Shown: positions 1 through 7,841 of the stretch, piece after piece | Position numbering within the stretch: position 1 is the first letter of the stretch | Layout of the letters: each line of letters starts with the position of its first letter | Assembly: GCA_002471575.1 (NCBI GenBank) | Contig: DKQG01000046.1 | Location: 116,419-180,418, forward strand | Source of the DNA: Alphaproteobacteria bacterium UBA7314 | GTDB taxonomy: Bacteria; Pseudomonadota; Alphaproteobacteria; MPNO01; UBA830 | Reading direction: 5' to 3' | Length of the DNA: 64,000 bases | The notes under the pieces: generated by a model | Told to the model about the DNA's origin: nothing | Seen by the model: only the letters and a program-made list of their open reading frames with translations | Database searches by the model: none | Position numbers and translations under genes: made by a program

Positions 1-972
1 ATCCTGGATGCCCTGTGCCAGTTCCTGGAAGACAGTCGATGTCGTGCGCCCGCAACCCGGACAAGCAGCGACCAGTGGAATGAAAGACCGCAGCCCCATG
101 GTTTGCAGCAATTCCTGCGCCACGGTGACTTCGCGGGTACGGTCGCCGCCGGGCTCCGGAGTAAGCGAGATTCGAATGGTATCGCCTATCCCTTCCTGCA
201 GTAGAATGCCCATCCCCGCTGCAGAAGCGACAACTCCCTTGGTACCCATACCGGCTTCGGTCAGGCCAAGATGCAGTGCGTAGTCGCAGCGCGACGCTAG
301 GTCGCGGTAAACGGTAATCAGATCCTGCACAACCGATACCTTGGCGGAGATGATGATCCGGTTGCGCGGCATACCGAGTTCCTCGGCGCGTTCTGCCGAC
401 ATCAGGCCTGACATCACCATCGCGTCTCGTGTTACCTGGGAGGCATCCTTGAGATTTTGGGATGCAGTGTTTTCATCCATTAGTCGGGTCAGCAATTCCT
501 GGTCGAGCGATCCCCAGTTAACGCCGATCCGCACAGGCTTTTCGTACTTGTTTGCGACCTCGATCATCGTGCTGAACTGGGTATCGCGCTTTTCACGGAA
601 GCCTACATTGCCCGGATTGATGCGATATTTGGCCAGAGCCTCTGCACAAGCCGGATTTTCGGTCAGCAGCTTGTGACCGATATAGTGAAAATCGCCAACC
701 AACGGGGTTTCGACCCCCATCAGAGCCAGCCGGTCGCGGATATAGGGCACGGCCTTTGCAGCCTCATCGCGATCAACCGTAATACGCACGATTTCAGACC
801 CCGCCCTAGCCAGAGCGGCGACCTGCGCTACCGTGGAATCGACGTCCGCCGTGTCCGTGTTTGTCATCGACTGCACGACGATCGGCGCACCACCGCCCAT
901 GGTCACGCCACCGACATCGACGGCAACGCTTTTCCGCCTGAGGACGGTTTCGAATATACCCGGTTCGCTCAT
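1..972 (-). CDS. ispG: 4-hydroxy-3-methylbut-2-enyl diphosphate synthase IspG, 3' end outside the window
   Basis: IspG (GcpE) makes HMBPP from MEcPP in the MEP isoprenoid pathway, using a 4Fe-4S cluster. Reading the minus strand gives 324 uninterrupted codons beginning MSEPGIFETVLRRKSVAV, with the family core VGDFHYIGHKLL, RINPGNVG, RIGVNWGSLD and, near the window edge, CPGCGR, which carries two cluster cysteines. The last part of the protein lies beyond base 1. An ATG at 972 is used; an in-frame GTG at 981 is better spaced from a GAGAA and is an alternative start. It follows thrH by 16 bases, so the two may be co-transcribed. Identity is clear from conserved motifs. Confidence 0.95.
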   Translation of the reverse strand, partial: MSEPGIFETVLRRKSVAVDVGGVTMGGGAPIVVQSMTNTDTADVDSTVAQVAALARAGSEIVRITVDRDEAAKAVPYIRDRLALMGVETPLVGDFHYIGHKLLTENPACAEALAKYRINPGNVGFREKRDTQFSTMIEVANKYEKPVRIGVNWGSLDQELLTRLMDENTASQNLKDASQVTRDAMVMSGLMSAERAEELGMPRNRIIISAKVSVVQDLITVYRDLASRCDYALHLGLTEAGMGTKGVVASAAGMGILLQEGIGDTIRISLTPEPGGDRTREVTVAQELLQTMGLRSFIPLVAACPGCGRTTSTVFQELAQGIQD

Positions 973-988
973 GCCTGCCACAACGTTC

Positions 989-1624
989 TCAAGCCGACAT
1001 AGCGCGGTCGTTACGGGAATCCAGCGACCCCGCGGCGTCAATTACCGACAGCAGCTCGTCATAATCGGTCATCACCTGAAAATTCGGAAATTCGTCAATC
1101 ACATTCTGCGGCGGGCGGAACAGGAAACCGGCATCCGCCTCTTCCAGCATCAGGGTATCGTTATAGGAATCGCCGGCAGCACAGGTATAGAAGTTCAACC
1201 CCTTGAACGCCTTTACCGCCGCCCGCTTGTGACCCTGCATGCGCAACGCGTATCCTGATAACTTGCCGTTGACATCCACGTTCAGCCGGTGACAGAACAG
1301 CGTCGGCTGTCCCATCTTGACCATCAACGGACCGACGAATTCGTAGAATGTGTCTGACAAAATCACGAGTTGATATCTGGAACGGATTTCATCCAGAAAC
1401 GCCCGCGCTCCCGGCAAAGGCTCGATCCCGTCGATGATCGGTTGCAGCGCCTCGATCCCCAGGCCATGTTTGTCTAGGATGTCCAGACGATACCGCATTA
1501 GCACATCGTAATCCGGTTCGTCCCGCGTGGTGCGCCTAAGGTCGTCGACCCCGGTTCGCTCCGCAAGCTCGATCCAGATTTCCGGCGCAATCACGCCTTC
1601 CATGTCTAGACACACGATTTTCAA
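989..1624 (-). CDS. thrH: ThrH, phosphoserine phosphatase / homoserine phosphotransferase
   Basis: HAD-superfamily enzyme known in Pseudomonas as ThrH, which dephosphorylates phosphoserine and can pass the phosphate to homoserine. The protein opens LKIVCLDMEGVIAPEIW (HAD motif I, DxE variant typical of ThrH), has LSDTFYEF (motif II), HKRAAVKAF with the conserved lysine (motif III) and AAGDSYNDTLML (motif IV). At about 211 residues it matches the roughly 205 of the family. I place the start at a TTG (1624) behind an AGG, because the family N-terminus begins there; an upstream ATG at 1672 would add 16 unconserved residues. Confidence 0.88.
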   Translation of the reverse strand: MKIVCLDMEGVIAPEIWIELAERTGVDDLRRTTRDEPDYDVLMRYRLDILDKHGLGIEALQPIIDGIEPLPGARAFLDEIRSRYQLVILSDTFYEFVGPLMVKMGQPTLFCHRLNVDVNGKLSGYALRMQGHKRAAVKAFKGLNFYTCAAGDSYNDTLMLEEADAGFLFRPPQNVIDEFPNFQVMTDYDELLSVIDAAGSLDSRNDRAMSA

Positions 1625-1697
1625 TGGATTTACCTGCTTGTTTTCCTTGTCGGCGGTATAGCAGGCGGGCATTTCAGCGGCAAACGGGAAACATGGC

Positions 1698-2048
1698 CTA
1701 TGCGCTGCCAGTTAGAATGGCCGGTTCCGGCTTGATGCCCTGAACCGTGGTCCGGCGGAGCAGGCGCCGTTCACCGCCCCCAAAATCGGGGCGCGCATGA
1801 TTGGTGCAGCGATTGTCCCGGGCGACGAATACGCCCGGCGTCTAACTATACTGATAGAAAATTTCGGGTCGTTCGGAATGATGGAAGAGGCGCGACAAAA
1901 GCTCCCGGCTGTCATCATCTCTACAGTCGACGACCCGGCGTGTCAGTAGCCTGTTGCTGTACAGCGCAGTGAGGCCGGTTTCTTCGTGGCGGATAAAGAC
2001 CGGGTACCCAAGAAACTGAACAAGACGATGCCGCAATCGACATGACAT
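1698..2048 (-). pseudogene. 3' remnant of a TauD/TfdA-type 2-oxoglutarate dioxygenase with an in-frame TAG
   Basis: On the minus strand, about 117 codons match the C-terminal part of TauD/TfdA enzymes: YPVFIRHEETGLTALYSNRL, then an LLSRLFHHSERPEIFYQYS stretch, a TAG where the family has Trp, then TPGVFVARDNRCTNHARPDF with the distal iron-binding His, and RRLLRRTTVQG with the 2-oxoglutarate Arg. The N-terminal half, including the HxD motif, is absent upstream. So the gene has lost its 5' end and also carries a nonsense mutation. It sits between thrH and a divergent flavin monooxygenase. An intact TauD relative lies at 4224-5069, but this copy is not simply a duplicate of it. The reading is direct; the history is inference. 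Confidence 0.8.
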
Positions 2049-2063
2049 ATTGACACTTAAACC

Positions 2064-2077
2064 ATTTCATATGAAAT
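2064..2077. promoter_or_regulatory. 14-bp perfect palindrome upstream of the flavin monooxygenase gene
   Basis: ATTTCATATGAAAT is its own reverse complement and lies 34 bases before the start of the gene at 2112, in a very AT-rich stretch. MarR-family repressors bind palindromes of this size, and a MarR gene (3591) lies downstream in the same direction, so it may be the operator. Function is inferred. Confidence 0.4.
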
Positions 2078-2111
2078 TATTTGAAACTAAAGAAATGAAA
2101 GACGCCTAACG

Positions 2112-3320
2112 ATGGCTGCTGTTCAGAAGCTCTTAGATGTCAGCCCGGACCAACTCATCCAAAGAGCAATCGATATGCGTCCGATGATCGCGGCGCAGGC
2201 CGACGAAACCGAGAGAAACCGCCAAGTCGCGCAAGAAATCATCGATCATGTTCGCAATGGGGACTTTTTTCGGATTTACCTGCCGAAAAAATTCGGCGGG
2301 CTCGAATTCGATAGCGCCACGGCAACCCGGATTTCCCTGGAATGGTCGTCCGCCGACGTCTCGACCGGATGGGTATGTGGCCTCGGTATCGTCCACCAGT
2401 GGCTGGTTGCGCAGTTTCCGGCCGATACCCACGAAGAAGTTTGGGGTGACAACCCCAGCCCGATGATTTGTGGTTCGTATGCCCCTGCAGGAGAAATGAA
2501 GGAGGTAGAAGGCGGCTACAGTCTAACCGGCGAGTACCATTTCTCAAGCGGTGTCGATGTTTCGAACTGGGCCATACTCGGCGTCTTTTTCCCGCCGCGC
2601 GAAGACGGCGCCCTCCCTATTCCCGGCTTCACGATCGTGCCGAAATCGGACTTTGAGATCGACGACAACTGGCACGTGATGGGTTTGACGGGAACGGGAT
2701 CCAAAACCGTGGTCTGTCAGGATCTTTTCATTCCCGCCCACAGGCGGGTCACTTTTTCGGAGTTGGTTTCCGGCAACTCGCCCGGTTACCAGGATCTGCA
2801 AAACAATCTCTACCGCTATCCCATCCTTTCCCTGGTCGCTTATGCGATTTCGACCCCCGCCGTAGGCGCCCTTAACGGGGCGATCGATGTGTTTCTCGAT
2901 TCGATGAACGGCCGTAAAACACGCGGCGCCGTCGTCCTGGGCGGCAGCAAGGTTCGGGATTTCCAGGCCGTTCAAATGCGTGTGGGCCGGGCAGTCGCCA
3001 ACCTTAAAGCCGCCAAGGCAATGCTGTTTTCGCAAATCGAAGAATCGCGGTCAGCGGTCATGGACCGTGGCGAAATTCTGGATGTTGGAGGACGCCTGGA
3101 TAATAGGCTTACCCAGGCGAAGACGGTCGAACTCGCCGTGGACGGGCTCGACGAACTTTTTGGCGCGGTGGGTGGACACGGCATTCATACTTCGCAGCAC
3201 GTACAGAGAGCTTGGCGCGATGCCCATGCGATCGCTCATCACATTAGCTTTAACTGGGATGCGCTAAGTTCCATGTATGGCCAGCATTTGCTGGGCGTCG
3301 AACCACAGGGGCAGTACTGA
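2112..3320 (+). CDS. Acyl-CoA dehydrogenase-fold flavin-dependent monooxygenase (HsaA/DszC-like, group D)
   Basis: A 402-residue protein of the acyl-CoA dehydrogenase fold that matches the oxygenase components of two-component flavin monooxygenases (HsaA, HpaH-type C2, DszC), which use reduced flavin from a separate reductase. It shows the N-terminal helical domain (FFRIYLPKKFGGLEFD), the middle beta domain (GEYHFSSGVDVSNWAILG and VMGLTGTGSKTV), and the C-terminal bundle ending GAVGGHGIHTSQHVQRAWRD. The catalytic Glu of true acyl-CoA dehydrogenases is not obvious, which supports a monooxygenase. No flavin reductase is encoded nearby. It is followed by a broken DUF1330 gene and a MarR regulator, probably one transcription unit. 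The substrate is unknown. Confidence 0.8.
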   Translation: MAAVQKLLDVSPDQLIQRAIDMRPMIAAQADETERNRQVAQEIIDHVRNGDFFRIYLPKKFGGLEFDSATATRISLEWSSADVSTGWVCGLGIVHQWLVAQFPADTHEEVWGDNPSPMICGSYAPAGEMKEVEGGYSLTGEYHFSSGVDVSNWAILGVFFPPREDGALPIPGFTIVPKSDFEIDDNWHVMGLTGTGSKTVVCQDLFIPAHRRVTFSELVSGNSPGYQDLQNNLYRYPILSLVAYAISTPAVGALNGAIDVFLDSMNGRKTRGAVVLGGSKVRDFQAVQMRVGRAVANLKAAKAMLFSQIEESRSAVMDRGEILDVGGRLDNRLTQAKTVELAVDGLDELFGAVGGHGIHTSQHVQRAWRDAHAIAHHISFNWDALSSMYGQHLLGVEPQGQY

Positions 3321-3321
3321 C

Positions 3322-3594
3322 ATGGTCGCATACTGGCTTGTGGCGCTCCGCGACGAAGACATGGGACCGCCAGAGAACCACGCGGCTCAGGCACAGATCG
3401 GCGTCAAAAAATACGGTGGCTGGGCTTATCGCGGCTGAGGCGCTGTCATGGGTGACAAGATGGCGGTGTTTAAGTTCGGTTCTATGGAACAGGTCGTAGC
3501 CTGTTACAATTCGCCGAAGTATTAGAAGGCGAGAGAATTGCGTAACGGCAAGACCGACGCTCTATTTCTCGTCGTGGAGGAAACCGATACATGA
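3322..3594 (+). pseudogene. DUF1330 (NIPSNAP-like) protein gene with two nonsense codons
   Basis: Starting at the ATG two bases after the monooxygenase stop, the frame reads MVAYWLVALRDEDMGP, VKKYGGWAYRG, then TGA, then GAVMGDKMAVFKFGSMEQ, VACYNSPKY, then TAG, then KARELRNGKTDALFLVVEE and a final TGA that overlaps the MarR start. This is the full DUF1330 pattern (KYGG..RGG, F.S...A..CYNSPEYQ.A), with TGA and TAG at conserved Gly/Arg and Gln positions. Full length and otherwise intact, so the inactivation looks recent. Recoding is unlikely because TAG and TGA are normal stops for neighbouring genes. Confidence 0.82.
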
Positions 3595-4073
3595 CAGGCA
3601 AGATACCAGAGTTTCATCTGGAGCAGTTTTTGCCTTATCTGGTCCATCGCGTGGGCTCACGCCTCGCCGAGGGATTCGAAGACAGTCTCGACCAAGCGGG
3701 TCTTAGCCTGCAGCAATGGCGTGCCGCCGCGGTGCTGTACGATTTCGGCCCTCAGACAATGGGCGACATTGCGCGCCGCACCAATATCAACGCATCGACC
3801 ATGACCCGGTTGATCGGCCAGATGGAAAAACAGAACTTGGTAAAACGTGAACGTCCGGTCGCGAACCAGCGTACCGTTTATGTGCGGTTGCTGACTGAAG
3901 GACGAAGACGCGTCTTAAACCTGATCCCAAAGGTAATTGATTACGAGGACAACGTAAGCGCCTGTTTTTCTGAAGCCGAGTTACGGACATTTAAGACACT
4001 GCTGGAGAAGTTCTTTCACAGCCTGGTTGACGAGGGCAGATCCATAGACAACCCCGAACAAATGGCTGGTTAG
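3591..4073 (+). CDS. MarR-family transcriptional regulator
   Basis: A 160-residue winged-helix regulator. It has the dimerisation helices (FLPYLVHRVGSRLAEGFED), the recognition helix region TMGDIARRTNINASTMTRLI and the wing LVKRERPVANQRTVYVRLL. MarR proteins usually repress genes for aromatic or antibiotic handling and release DNA when bound by a phenolic ligand. Its ATG overlaps the stop of the broken DUF1330 gene by four bases, so it is translationally coupled to the monooxygenase unit that starts at 2112 and probably autoregulates it. The palindrome at 2064-2077 is a candidate operator. Family assignment is firm; target and ligand are inferred. Confidence 0.88.
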   Translation: MTGKIPEFHLEQFLPYLVHRVGSRLAEGFEDSLDQAGLSLQQWRAAAVLYDFGPQTMGDIARRTNINASTMTRLIGQMEKQNLVKRERPVANQRTVYVRLLTEGRRRVLNLIPKVIDYEDNVSACFSEAELRTFKTLLEKFFHSLVDEGRSIDNPEQMAG

Positions 4074-4223
4074 CGCCGGCTCCGCGTTATCAGGGCATCA
4101 ACTGCCGCAAGGACATCCCCGCAACTATGCCCCCCCTAACTCCGCGTGATTGGCCAGCCCCCTTGTCAGGCGATGGGTAGCGGTTTTACTTTCGTGTATC
4201 GATAGAAAGAGCGGTCCAACAGA

Positions 4224-5069
4224 ATGAATATCGCCCCTATCTCGGATGCCGGCGGCGCAATTGTGTCCGGCATTGATCTGCGCCGGGACCTCGCACCGCA
4301 GGATGCAACGGCAATCAGGAATGCTTTTCTGGAATACGGCGTTGTCGTCATTCGGGAGCAGGACCTGAATACCGAGGACCAGATAAGATTCTGCAACGCA
4401 ATGGGTGGAACTGCCACCCGAGGAAAACCCGCCGATCAACGGGCCGACGATGCCGACAGCGCCTATGACGGAGCCGTCCACGTGGTGACGAACCTGACCG
4501 AGGATGGAAAGCCATTGGGGTCTTTCGGCGATGGCGAGGTCTGGTTCCATCACGACGGCAGCTTTAAAGAAATTCCATACGCCGCAACGGTTTTATACGG
4601 CATGGCGGTCACCTCGACCGGCGGAGAAACTGTCTTTGCCAACATGTATATGGCATATGACCGTCTCAGCGAGGTAACGAAGAAACGGATCGACGGCCTC
4701 GACGGACTCAATGTCTACGACTACGCCAGCACCGGACGCGTGGATCTTGAGCAGGACATATCAAATATCAATCACTGGGTTCACCCGCTGGTGATCCGGC
4801 ACCCGGATACGGGCCGCCGTGCGCTCTATGTCAGTCCTCTTATCACTGCTCGAATCGAAGGCCTGTCCAAAACGGAAAGCGACACGCTGCTGGAAGAACT
4901 GTTCCGCTATCAGGAAGACGACGAAATTATCTTTGAGCACAAATGGAAAGCAGGCGACCTAGTAATGATGGACAATCGCAGCATCACCCATGCCCGCAGG
5001 GATTTCCCCGCCGGCGAACCGCGCATGCTACGCCGCACGATGGTGGAAGGCGTATCTATCGGCCCCTGA
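4224..5069 (+). CDS. TauD/TfdA-family 2-oxoglutarate-dependent dioxygenase
   Basis: A 281-residue non-haem iron(II) dioxygenase. The facial triad is visible as HHDGSF (HxD, about residue 110) and the distal His in MDNRSITHARRDF (about 256); the 2-oxoglutarate Arg lies in RMLRRTMVEG. The N-terminus (ISDAGGAIVSGIDLRRDL and FLEYGVVVIREQDL) is typical. Relatives hydroxylate taurine, aryloxyalkanoates or carnitine precursors, and the sequence does not decide which. It stands alone, 150 bases after the MarR gene, so its regulation may be shared. Family confident, substrate unknown. Confidence 0.88.
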   Translation: MNIAPISDAGGAIVSGIDLRRDLAPQDATAIRNAFLEYGVVVIREQDLNTEDQIRFCNAMGGTATRGKPADQRADDADSAYDGAVHVVTNLTEDGKPLGSFGDGEVWFHHDGSFKEIPYAATVLYGMAVTSTGGETVFANMYMAYDRLSEVTKKRIDGLDGLNVYDYASTGRVDLEQDISNINHWVHPLVIRHPDTGRRALYVSPLITARIEGLSKTESDTLLEELFRYQEDDEIIFEHKWKAGDLVMMDNRSITHARRDFPAGEPRMLRRTMVEGVSIGP

Positions 5070-5233
5070 GACCCGTTGCTCAGATATCGAAGCTCTCACC
5101 ACTGATCTTGGTTGCGTAGAACCCGATAACGGCGCCGGCGTTCGCGCCTTCAGCGACAAAACTTTGAGAAAGCGCTGGCTCTCAACACATCGAAACAGTT
5201 TGAACGCAGGTCGAATTACCGTATTGAAGAGGA

Positions 5234-5692
5234 ATGTTGTTTGCGAGTTTGTTCCAGAAAAAATCCCAGCCGGTCCCCTTTTCGCCGGATATACCGCCGG
5301 ACGAACGTCCGCTGCTTTTGGCCGAACTGACGGCATGCGCAAATCGCAGTGGCGGATCCCTTAAAAATGCTCGGCGAGCGCAGGCTCTCGCCGACTTGTT
5401 CCGGGGTCTGTCCCCTGCCGGAAAAAAAGTATTTGCAGATACGCTGGGGACACTCAACGATGCCGCCAGCCGCACGTCGGGCGAACAATACAGCGAGATA
5501 GAAGAGGCAGAGTTTTTCGGGGGGTCGGAAAGCAAGCTGGCGTTGCTGGACATGTTTGAAACACCTAGGCGCCGGATACTGCATCATTTGAGCGGAACCA
5601 GTTCAGGCCTAAAAATTCTCGGTGAAATCAGCACTCTGTCAGAAGTCGATGTCCAGAAGGATATAGACGAAGTAAAAGACGCCTCATCATAG
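5234..5692 (+). CDS. Truncated protein resembling the malonyl-CoA decarboxylase N-terminal helical domain
   Basis: This 152-residue product resembles the helical N-terminal domain of malonyl-CoA decarboxylase: ARRAQALADLFRGLSPAGKK (family: alxxLyxxLxxxgRxxF) and FETPRRRILHHLSGTSSGLK (family: PRqeLlrrLN.aPgGt). The catalytic acetyltransferase-like domain of about 250 residues that should follow is missing; the frame ends in a hydrophilic tail and TAG at 5692, and the DNA beyond belongs to a broken monooxygenase on the other strand. It is either a decayed decarboxylase gene or a free-standing helical domain. The resemblance is by eye only. Confidence 0.45.
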   Translation: MLFASLFQKKSQPVPFSPDIPPDERPLLLAELTACANRSGGSLKNARRAQALADLFRGLSPAGKKVFADTLGTLNDAASRTSGEQYSEIEEAEFFGGSESKLALLDMFETPRRRILHHLSGTSSGLKILGEISTLSEVDVQKDIDEVKDASS

Positions 5693-5739
5693 CGATCGGC
5701 GTCGCCCAGAAACGGCACCATCCACGATGTTATCGCCCG

Positions 5740-6393
5740 CTAGGTCACTGCGGGTTTTTCGGTCTTCGACGGTGAAATTTCGAAATCTGCCCTTTTTAAC
5801 CGGCGCATCTGACGCCGGTACTCATACATGAATCCCGGCCATTGGGTTGTCACCTTACCCGACGGGTCCTGGTAGTAGCTGTGGCATGAATCTGCGACCA
5901 ACACGGTTTTCTCCAGTCTGCCCTGGATATCTATGTTGAATGCATCTTGCACCGGGCGCCGCACGGAAATTTGTCTGATTTCGGGGCGGCTGAGCAGCCC
6001 CGCAGCGTCCGCTATATACCGGGCCTGGCTCTCCAGCATATACACGATGCTCCCCGCAATGTTGGTATTGGGGCCGCAGATCATAAAGAAGTTTGGAAAC
6101 CCCGCCACCGTCACGCCGAGATAAGCCTCGGCGCCATCTTTCCAGACGTGGTTAAGATCGGTACCGGCTAGCCCCGTAATCTTCAGAGGCGTGAGGTATT
6201 GGGTTGGCGTAAAACCGGTGCCGTAGATAAGAACGTCTGCCGGCTGGAATTCTCGGTCCTGCGTGACAAAGCCGTTAGTGCGTATCTCTGTAACCGGACT
6301 GTCCAACAGCTCCACGTTCTCGCGCTGCAACGCTGGATACCAGTCGTTCGACTGCAGTACGCGCTTGCAACCAAGCGGATAAGACGGGGTCAA
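5740..6393 (-). pseudogene. C-terminal half of a Baeyer-Villiger / flavin-containing monooxygenase
   Basis: The frame encodes about 217 residues from the C-terminal half of Baeyer-Villiger-type monooxygenases: TPSYPLGCKRVLQSNDWYPA, DVLIYGTGFTPTQYL, FPNFFMICGPNTN, YMLESQARYI and CHSYYQDPSGKVTTQWPGF. The N-terminal FAD and NADPH Rossmann motifs, normally about 330 residues, are absent. Directly upstream and out of frame is the 5' part of a GST gene. The boundary near 6393-6405 therefore looks like a deletion joining two same-strand genes. The remaining protein cannot bind FAD and should be inactive. Confidence 0.82.
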
Positions 6394-6754
6394 CGAAAAG
6401 CCTGTGAGTGTTTCGAAACACCTCCGAAACGGCCATTAGGCCCTCCCATTCGGCAAGTCGGTCCCACATTTCGACGCGGGCTGCTTCCTTTGCATTCCTC
6501 CCCATGAAGAGATTGTCCGGATAAATTGTTTCCAGATATCGGCAAATCGCTGCCGCTTCGCCGATCCAGTCACCGTCATCCAGTTCGAGAATGGGTACTC
6601 GGCGATGCGGATGTCTCTCGCAGAACGCATCGCTTAATTCTGCCGGGTTTCCGGGGTCGCTGGCCTCGACGATCTCTATATCGATCCCCTTTTCCGCGAC
6701 GAACATTGTCGCCCTGCGCGGGTTAGGCGCGCTTAACCAGGTATAAAGTTTCAC
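6394..6754 (-). pseudogene. 5' part of a glutathione S-transferase gene cut by a deletion
   Basis: The minus strand reads MKLYTWLSAPNPRRATMFVA, RVPILELDDGDWIGEAAAIC and EWEGLMAVSEVFRNTHRLF, that is the thioredoxin-like N-terminal domain of a GST and the first helices of its C-terminal domain. After NTHRLF the match stops and the DNA becomes the 3' half of a monooxygenase in another frame. The reading frame itself runs on to 6275 with about 40 meaningless residues. The ATG overlaps the stop of the upstream Rieske gene by four bases, so the GST was part of that operon. About 100 C-terminal residues are lost. Confidence 0.78.
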
Positions 6755-7770
6755 GCGTCGGTCTCCGCCGAAATGAAATTTTTCAGTAACTGCCTCGCCT
6801 GCAGTACCGGCGCGTCGGCGTTCACGTCGATGGGCTGCCAGACCGACGTGTTATCCAGGGATTTTTGCTGCGCTTCGACAATCTCGACGTCTTCCGAAAA
6901 TATACTTTTGAACTCCGTATGCATCGCCCCGGTTACGGCGATATCGTCGGTATTGTAATTCCGTCCGACCGACCAGAAATAGTGACAGGACGTTTCCGTT
7001 TCCGGTGTCACGAAATGCGCGGTGTGCAGGGTCACGCCCTGCGACCGGTCCCCGGTTTCCGCACCGCTGCCCGCGATCGCGCACCCGATATCGAAGGCGC
7101 ACAGGGATGGCGGCGTGAACTCCCACAAAAGCCACCGGTCGACGTTTTCCTCTGTCCCGCTCGCACGGGCGAAGGTAGGCGACGGGACAACATCCATCAT
7201 CCAGCGCCCAGCGCTGACCGTGCGATCCGTGCGCTCCACCCTGGGGGCCGTATCGGTAATCGCGCTGGATCCCAGCGTATCTGGGTGCACGAAGGGGGCA
7301 TGCGTGTTGTCGAGCTGAATGTCGATCAGCAGATCGTAAGCGCAAGCCACGGCCCAGTATTCGCCGGTGGCAACCCAGCCGGGGTCGTCTCGCCAGAATA
7401 CGTCGGGAATGAGACCTTGGTCCGCGGCATCCGGGTCACCCATCCAAATCCACAGCCAATCGTACATTTCGACAACCGGGTATCGACGAACTGCGGCCCC
7501 GGGCGGTACACGGCTTTGACCAGGCACCGAAACGCAGGCGCCGGACACATCGAACTCAAGCCCGTGGTAACCACATTGGAGATGGCCGTTAGAAACCTTG
7601 CCGAGAGACAGCGGCAAGTGGCGGTGACAGCACCTGTCCTCCAGCGCTGCAACCGTCCCATCGGAAGTACGGAAAAGGACGACAGGCTCGCCCAAGAAAA
7701 TTTTACCGACCGGTTCGTTCGTAACTTCGCCCGACAGGCCGGCGATATACCAGCAGTTTCTCAAATACAC
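6751..7770 (-). CDS. Rieske non-haem iron oxygenase, vanillate demethylase (VanA)-like
   Basis: A 339-residue monomer-type Rieske oxygenase that opens MYLRNCWYIAGLSGEV, the usual start of VanA/DdmC-type O-demethylases. The 2Fe-2S motif is CCHRH...CGYHGLEF (C-x-H and C-x2-H); the mononuclear iron site is LDNTHAPFVH (two His). Such enzymes use electrons from a VanB-type reductase, which is not encoded in the window. It is divergent from the GMC oxidoreductase (71 bases between starts) and was co-transcribed with the now broken GST. Likely reaction is oxidative demethylation or hydroxylation of an aromatic; the substrate is not predictable. Confidence 0.87.
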   Translation of the reverse strand: MYLRNCWYIAGLSGEVTNEPVGKIFLGEPVVLFRTSDGTVAALEDRCCHRHLPLSLGKVSNGHLQCGYHGLEFDVSGACVSVPGQSRVPPGAAVRRYPVVEMYDWLWIWMGDPDAADQGLIPDVFWRDDPGWVATGEYWAVACAYDLLIDIQLDNTHAPFVHPDTLGSSAITDTAPRVERTDRTVSAGRWMMDVVPSPTFARASGTEENVDRWLLWEFTPPSLCAFDIGCAIAGSGAETGDRSQGVTLHTAHFVTPETETSCHYFWSVGRNYNTDDIAVTGAMHTEFKSIFSEDVEIVEAQQKSLDNTSVWQPIDVNADAPVLQARQLLKNFISAETDA

Positions 7771-7841
7771 GACACTTGGCTCCGTTGGCGTTCATTCACG
7801 TCAATGATACCGTTGAAGACGGCTGAAAAAAAAGGCATCGG

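Noticed and set aside
3322..3594. Possible stop codon recoding (TAG or TGA read as amino acid)
   Set aside because: TAG, TGA and TAA all terminate intact neighbouring genes at the expected family lengths, and lesions of other kinds (frameshifts, deletions) occur too. Plain pseudogenes explain the data.
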